Source: Asterochloris sp. CNOR1
Taxonomy: Eukaryota; Chlorophyta; Trebouxiophyceae; Trebouxiales; Trebouxiaceae
Direction of reading: 5' to 3'
NCBI GenBank assembly: GCA_963969365.1
Contig: OZ017754.1
Location: 2,891,209 to 2,955,208, forward strand
DNA length: 64,000 bases
Part shown: positions 61,201 to 64,000 of the stretch, piece after piece
Position numbering within the stretch: the stretch's first letter is position 1
How the letters are laid out: every line of letters starts with the position of its first letter
Program-made: the position numbers and the translations under genes
Notes under the pieces: generated by a model
Databases searched by the model: none
Told to the model about the DNA's origin: nothing
The model's input: the letters and a program-made list of their open reading frames with translations, nothing else

Positions 61201-61336
61201 GATGCACGCCTTCCTCTTCATGCCCCCTCAGGACCCGCAGAAGAGAAGGTGGGGAGTGCTTGTTGTGTTGTCTCGTGCAGCCGCTGACTGCATCACAGCA
61301 ATTGGAACTGACCCTGTGCCATTTTGTAGGATCTAA
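37284..61336 (+). CDS. THO2: THO complex subunit 2 (THO2/THOC2)
   Basis: The large scaffold of the nuclear THO/TREX complex, which couples transcription to mRNA packaging and export. Confident exons include 37284-37340, 37550-37645, 39164-39258, 39990-40101, 40661-40806, 41455-41560, 41961-42146, 42570-42629, 42903-43103, 43716-43874, 44431-44610, 45195-45407, 46276-46440, 46914-47117, 47739-~47986, 48527-48631, 48906-49070, 49676-49858, 50377-50659, ~51451-51598, ~51956-52030, 52499-52771, 53518-53619, ~54412-54641, ~54814-54981 and ~55336-55770. Tail exons run from about 56000 to 61336. Hallmarks in the family's order: KYNLFREASEGWAK, IKQLFGCFSLDPNK, IGEWGMAKQLM, LLTKMACTNPF, TQWLQSM, GLMAGGFYLKF, ISEDFYLWFWSLSYGHLH and LVLPRAKISEEDALFCAEF. 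The tail is highly charged (RDRGADRRHRSGR, KKEKKERREKRRRDK), as in animal and plant THOC2. Joins between 37650 and 39160, and near 47.99-48.52 and 50.66-51.45 kb, are unresolved. The stop is TAA at 61334-61336, reached by splicing |GATCTAA. Introns are packed with echo repeats. Confidence 0.9.
38275..39175 (+). repeat. ladder of acceptor plus exon-start echoes (THO2)
   Basis: The real boundary CTGCAGGGTCGCCTGGGGGC, then AGAGAAGGTCCCTGTGG (about 39159-39195) is preceded by decayed relatives. They lie at about 38898 (TGCAGGGCTGCCTGTGGTCC, then GAGAAGGTCCCCATGG), 38816 (TGCAGGGTTGCCCAGCGGCA, then GAGCAGG), 38993 (TGCAGGGTCACGTAG), 38363 (TGCAGGGGCGCACAGCAG) and 38281 (TGCAGGGACCTCTGG). The copy at 38898 is the clearest. 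The others are weaker. Confidence 0.65.
39236..39700 (+). repeat. echo of exon end plus donor (THO2)
   Basis: The exon end GAGATGGCTGAGGCGATCTG|GTGAGC (about 39239-39264) recurs inside the intron at about 39658-39684 as GAGGTGACTGAGGCACTCTG|GTGAGC, with an intact donor. Confidence 0.8.
42805..42950 (+). repeat. echo of acceptor plus exon start (THO2)
   Basis: TATAGGTCAAGCCCAGGCTG, then GGCATTGTGGAGCAGATCACC (about 42807-42850) mirrors exon bases TCCAGGCCGGGCGTCCTG, then GAGCAGATCGTGCCC (about 42909-42943), about 90-100 bases upstream of them. Confidence 0.7.
44278..44480 (+). repeat. echo of exon start (THO2)
   Basis: GTCGGCGGGTGGGTAAGGTC, then AAGCAGCTCATCAACTGGCT (about 44282-44325) mirrors GATTGGCGAGTGGGGAATGG, then CCAAGCAGCTCATGAACTGG (about 44430-44472). 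A peptide-level echo (KQLINWL versus KQLMNWL) is kept. Confidence 0.8.
44950..45230 (+). repeat. four-step ladder of acceptor echoes (THO2)
   Basis: CCCCTGCAGGTGGCAGACC occurs at about 44956, CCCCTGCAGACGTCGCATC at 45036, CCCCTGCAATGCCAGAAT at 45126, and the true CCCCCGCAGGTGGCAGACC at 45186. Each is followed by a GTGGCAGTSCC- or CCAACAACAGTGCC-type continuation. Spacings are about 80, 90 and 60 bases. The first copy also keeps the VADLPT reading of the real exon (VADPPV). Confidence 0.85.
47900..48125 (+). repeat. echo of exon 3' part (THO2)
   Basis: GCAGTCGATGCCCAAATGGG, then CAGCACAGATGCTGCTGCTGC (about 47906-47946) is repeated as GCAGTTGATGCCCAAGTGGG, then CAGCTGAGATGCTGCTGCTGC (about 48069-48110). 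The copy leads to AGGTTCAAG|GTGGCT, which could be used as an alternative 3' exon with donor. Confidence 0.85.
49370..49740 (+). repeat. echo ladder of acceptor plus exon start (THO2)
   Basis: The real exon opens CTGCAGATGCCTGATGGGCA, then GCCAGTGGCCATCAAGCTG and ATCAGGGCA (49670-49731). A long echo lies at about 49454-49515: CTGCAGATGCCTGAGTTGCA, then TCAGCTGGTCCATGTGTAGCTG and GTCAGGGCA. Shorter ones start at about 49376 (ATGCAGGTGCCTGC) and 49595 (AAGGTGCCTGCTGGGCAGCG). Confidence 0.85.
51868..51985 (+). repeat. echo of acceptor plus exon start (THO2)
   Basis: TTGTAGGAATGAGGAGGCCAGC (about 51874) precedes the real TTGCAGGTATGAGGAGGCCATC (about 51949) by 75 bases. The echo keeps an AG acceptor and seven codons of similarity, so a longer alternative exon could be chosen. 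Confidence 0.9.
52335..52600 (+). repeat. decayed pseudo-exon echo (THO2)
   Basis: TTGCAGGCCACCTGAGGGCG, then GGGCGAGACC...ATCTGTGAGGAGGAGGCC and TGCAGCCCTGCACG (about 52336-52410) mirrors the true exon CTGCAGAAAGTCGGGGG...GAGCGGGACAAG...ACCTGTGAGGAGGTGGCC, CGCAGCCTGCAGG (about 52493-52580). The offset is about 157 bases and identity is moderate. Confidence 0.7.
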
Positions 61337-61997
61337 GAGCTGTCATCAACAAGCGGCGTTTGCAGCAATGATGGCATAGTTGACATCCCACTTCGTTTTG
61401 TGCATGCAATGCAGTCTCAGACCCCTTCTGCTTCTCCACACAAGTTGTTCTTCACCAATGTGCACATGCAGACGTCTAGGCCTGCTGGTGTCTCACAACG
61501 CCTCATGAAATCAAGCAGTTTGAACATCAGAGGTCCCAGGCATGTGCAAAGCAAAACTGATATGTCCAAATAGTGCAGTGGAAGTGTAGTACTGGAGTTA
61601 CTGGTCCGTCTACGTCGGCGACGTTTGGAGCCGTTACTACTGCTGAGACAGAGGACTTTAGAAGGGCTTCAACCTTCAAAAAGATGCCGTGAAGCAGATC
61701 AGGGAGCTGATGAGAGGCGACAGGACTGTCCCAATAGCGTTCTCAGTCAATGATATCTGACTGATCTAGTTAAAGATTCCATGAAGCCCTCAGAGTTCAG
61801 CCTTGCACTGGATCGCAATGCAACAGCTCGTGTGTGTCCCACTGGGTGGTCAAGCCGTATCACTGTGACCGAGCTACACCACTGAGGGCAATGCCTTCTG
61901 CGGCAGCTGGCGTTATCATTCCCCTACCATGCGGTCGTTTAGGTCTAGTAGAATTTCCCTCGTACAGTGTTGTAAATCGTTTCTGGTCAACGGTGGT
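61337..61997. other. intergenic region THO2 to the secreted-protein gene
   Basis: 660 bases without a supported gene. It holds the THO2 3' flank and the upstream region of the next gene. I see no repeat or RNA gene in it. Confidence 0.5.
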
Positions 61998-62004
61998 TAT
62001 AAAA
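61998..62004 (+). promoter_or_regulatory. TATA box (TATAAAA)
   Basis: TATAAAA in the context GGTTATAAAAGCGGGG lies 81 bases upstream of the ATG at 62085. That is right for a transcription start near 62030 and a 5' UTR of about 55 bases. It is the clearest core-promoter element in the window. Confidence 0.7.
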
Positions 62005-62084
62005 GCGGGGCTTGTCAGACTGCGAACATTCCTGCAATCCCTGCAATCGAACCATCCCACTGCACCTCAAAGCATATTGCAATC

Positions 62085-63070
62085 ATGGTTGCTAAGCCTT
62101 CTGCCACTCTCGTGCTGTTCTTGCTGGGCCTTCTGGCAAGCCATGGTGAGTCGTTTGAGGTTGTTGGTTTATGCACACCAGCAAGCCATGCAAGCCCTTC
62201 TTCACAAGCCTCTTTGATATGTGCATCACCTGAGTGAGGACAAGGTTTCCCTCCCTCCAGATCTTTTTGACCAGACCACCTAACTGTACTATTGACTCCT
62301 TTCTGTGTCTGCACTGCAGTGTTGGGCATTGAAAAGCTGGACAACGGCCACAAGCTGCTGACGGGCCCAGGTGAATCTTTGATAGTGCAGGTTCCCCTTG
62401 CAAGCCACCATCTGCAAACTACCTTCTGGACATTGTATGCATGACCAGCCGTGAAGTATAATGCATGCATATGGTTTGCTCAGAAAGCGCACTTGAAGCT
62501 GCCTGATACTACTGTTGCATGCAAGATTCTGCAAAGTGTACAAATATTCTCAGCTTCACTGTCTTGCAATGCAGGTATGGGCCGCAAGTTGCTCAGCCTC
62601 AGCCTGGAGGTGAGTCCCAAATCAGGCCCTTGGCTGTAAGCCCTGAAGCTTGAGGTCACCTGCGCGCGTCTTTGCCGGCCTTGGATTTTGCGGGGGTACC
62701 GTAACCCCTAAAGTAGTACCTTACATAACTCCTTGCAAGGTGTGCGCACAGTACTGTATGCATCTGCAAGGAGTGGTCATGTCTTGGGAAAAGGGCCAGT
62801 GCTGCCCTGCTCTCACGCGTGTGTGCCCTCGCACTGCAGTGACTGGCCTCAAGCTGCTGAGCTGGGACGGTCCTCAGCCTCAGCCTGGAGGTAGGAGTCT
62901 TGCAGATCAGCATCTTGCGCACATCGTGCAACGCCCCCCCCAAGACCTTATCCTTGCTCTGTGAATGTTGCGCCCCTTGCAGCAGATGGTCAAGGCTCAC
63001 ATTACCTGCAGGCACATGCAACCAGGAGGGTGACAAGCAGGGCATTCTGGACGCGAATCTCAACCGTTGA
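62085..63070 (+). CDS. small secreted protein, ~73 aa, subtelomeric
   Basis: Exons 62085-62145, 62320-62370, 62840-62890 and 63012-63070 join in phase to a TGA at 63068-63070. Residues 1-20 are a clear signal peptide (MVAKPSATLVLFLLGLLASH). The mature part is about 53 aa and reads VLGIEKLDNGHKLLTGP, then VTGLKLLSWDGPQPQPG, then GTCNQEGDKQ...LNR. A GxKLL motif occurs in consecutive exons (GHKLL, GLKLL, and GRKLL in the optional exon at 62575). One cysteine is present, so there is no disulfide-rich fold. Function is unknown; a secreted peptide or cell-wall component is possible. A TATA box upstream and intact phases argue that it is real. It ends about 190 bases from the first telomere-like repeat. 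Confidence 0.6.
62575..62639 (+). other. optional or echo exon of the secreted-protein gene
   Basis: Preceded by AATGCAG| and reading GMGRKLLSLSLE. It resembles the next exon (GGCCGCAAGTTGCTCAGC versus GGCCTCAAGCTGCTGAGC, both ending CAGCCTCAGCCTGGAGGT). If spliced at 62609, the next exon would begin with an in-frame TGA. It can therefore serve only as a terminal exon (stop at 62639) or be skipped. Confidence 0.5.
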
Positions 63071-63260
63071 GATTCGTTGAACTGTGTCGTGATCGCGAGC
63101 GACGACCAGGGTGGATGTGAGCCCTGTTGTGGGAACATCAATGAGCTCTTGTTTCCCCCAGATGGCTGCTGTGTGCTCACAACAAGAGCTGTCAGGCTCA
63201 ATCAGCTGCCCAACTGTGTTCAGCTGCCAGCAAACTTGTTTGCTACAGTTGTATGTGGAG
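63071..63260. other. short spacer before telomeric repeats
   Basis: 190 bases without repeats or a supported gene. The sequence changes abruptly to G-rich repeats after GTTGTATGTGGAG at 63260. Confidence 0.6.
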
Positions 63261-63630
63261 TTCGGGGTTCAGGGTTCGGGGTTCAGGGTTCGGGGTTCGG
63301 GGTTCGGGGTTCGGGGTTCGGGGTTCGGGGTTCGGGGTTCGGGGTCGGGGTTCGGGGTTCGGGGTTCGGGGTTCGGGGTTCGGGGTTCGGGGTCGGGGTT
63401 CGGGGTTCGGGGTTCGGGGTTCGGTTTAGGGTTTCGGGGTTCGGGGTTCGGGGTTCGGGGTTCGGGGTTCGGGGGTTCGGGGTTCGGGGTTCGGGGTTCG
63501 GGGTTCGGGTTCGGGTTCGGGGTTCAGGGTTCGGGTTTCGGGGTTCGGGGTTCGGGGTTCAGGGTTCGGGGTCGGGTTCGGGGTTCAGGGTTCAGGGTTC
63601 AGGGTTTGGGGTTTGGGGTTTGGGTTTGGG
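63261..63630 (+). repeat. degenerate telomere-like repeats (TTCGGGG / TTCAGGG)
   Basis: About 370 bases of seven-base units, mainly TTCGGGG with interspersed TTCAGGG and shortened TTCGGG, TCGGGG or TTCGGGGG forms. Toward the end it passes through TTTGGGG and TTTGGG into TTTAGGG. Orientation is the same as the terminal telomere. Confidence 0.95.
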
Positions 63631-64000
63631 TTTAGGGTTTAGGGTTTAGGGTTTAGGGTTTAGGGTTTAGGGTTTAGGGTTTAGGGTTTAGGGTTTAGGG
63701 TTTAGGGTTTAGGGTTTAGGGTTTAGGGTTTAGGGTTTAGGGTTTAGGGTTTAGGGTTTAGGGTTTAGGGTTTAGGGTTTAGGGTTTAGGGTTTAGGGTT
63801 TAGGGTTTAGGGTTTAGGGTTTAGGGTTTAGGGTTTAGGGTTTAGGGTTTAGGGTTTAGGGTTTAGGGTTTAGGGTTTAGGGTTTAGGGTTTAGGGTTTA
63901 GGGTTTAGGGTTCAGGGTTTAGGGTTTAGGGTTTAGGGTTTAGGGTTTAGGGTTTAGGGTTTAGGGTTTAGGGTTTAGGGTTTAGGGTTTAGGGTTTAGG
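63631..64000 (+). repeat. telomere, (TTTAGGG)n
   Basis: About 53 consecutive TTTAGGG units running to the end of the window, with a single TTCAGGG variant at about 63911-63917. The G-rich strand reads 5'->3' toward position 64000, so this is the right end of a chromosome. Confidence 0.98.

Noticed and set aside
63077-63649. Open frames of 174-190 codons reading GSGFGVRG repeats at the telomere
   Set aside because: They are the translation of TTCGGGG/TTCAGGG repeats. A seven-base unit stays open in several frames without coding.
1-64000. tRNA, rRNA or organellar insertions
   Set aside because: I looked for tRNA-like A/B boxes and rRNA or plastid gene blocks by eye and found none convincing. 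A covariance-model scan would be decisive.

Overview
The window is the right-hand end of a nuclear chromosome from a green alga. It ends in about 53 copies of the plant/green-algal telomere repeat TTTAGGG, running 5'->3' into the end. The genes are split by many short GT-AG introns (a few GC-AG) and the exons are GC-rich. The gene set (a CALK-type Aurora-like kinase, THO2, Maf, a membrane receptor-like kinase) fits a chlorophyte. The seven-base rather than eight-base telomere repeat and the very high intron load suggest a trebouxiophyte such as a Coccomyxa- or Chlorella-like alga. That species-level placement is inference.

Layout. (1) 1-2054: no convincing gene, but a decayed minisatellite (1140-1880). 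(2) 2055-11374, plus strand: an Aurora-like Ser/Thr kinase of the CALK type with a long low-complexity tail. (3) 11711-13267, minus strand: a complete six-exon Maf/YhdE-type nucleotide pyrophosphatase, 212 aa, with every splice phase consistent. (4) 13.3-19.2 kb: isolated plus-strand exons of unrecognised genes, probably remnants. (5) 17.75-37.1 kb: a tandem array of three minus-strand receptor-like kinase genes (signal peptide, N-glycosylated ectodomain, one membrane helix, cytosolic kinase). Two full units repeat almost base for base every 6,873 bp. A third partial unit is fused at about 33,950 to an older, diverged 5' half. Each of the two duplicated units also carries a dead copy of the first exons of THO2. 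(6) 37284-61336, plus strand: THO2 (THOC2), the scaffold of the THO/TREX mRNA-export complex, spread over 24 kb, with a charged, Arg/Lys-rich tail. (7) 62085-63070: a small secreted protein of about 73 aa behind a TATA box. (8) 63261-64000: degenerate, then perfect, telomere repeats.

The genes do not form one pathway. The most distinctive signal is in the introns. In both large genes, intron after intron holds one to several decayed tandem copies ('echoes') of the neighbouring exon edge together with its splice site. This looks like repeated local tandem duplication across exon/intron borders, and it accounts for much of the intron length. The second main signal is the recent tandem amplification of the receptor kinase, with capture of the THO2 5' end. 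I saw no transposon, CRISPR array, rRNA or tRNA gene.
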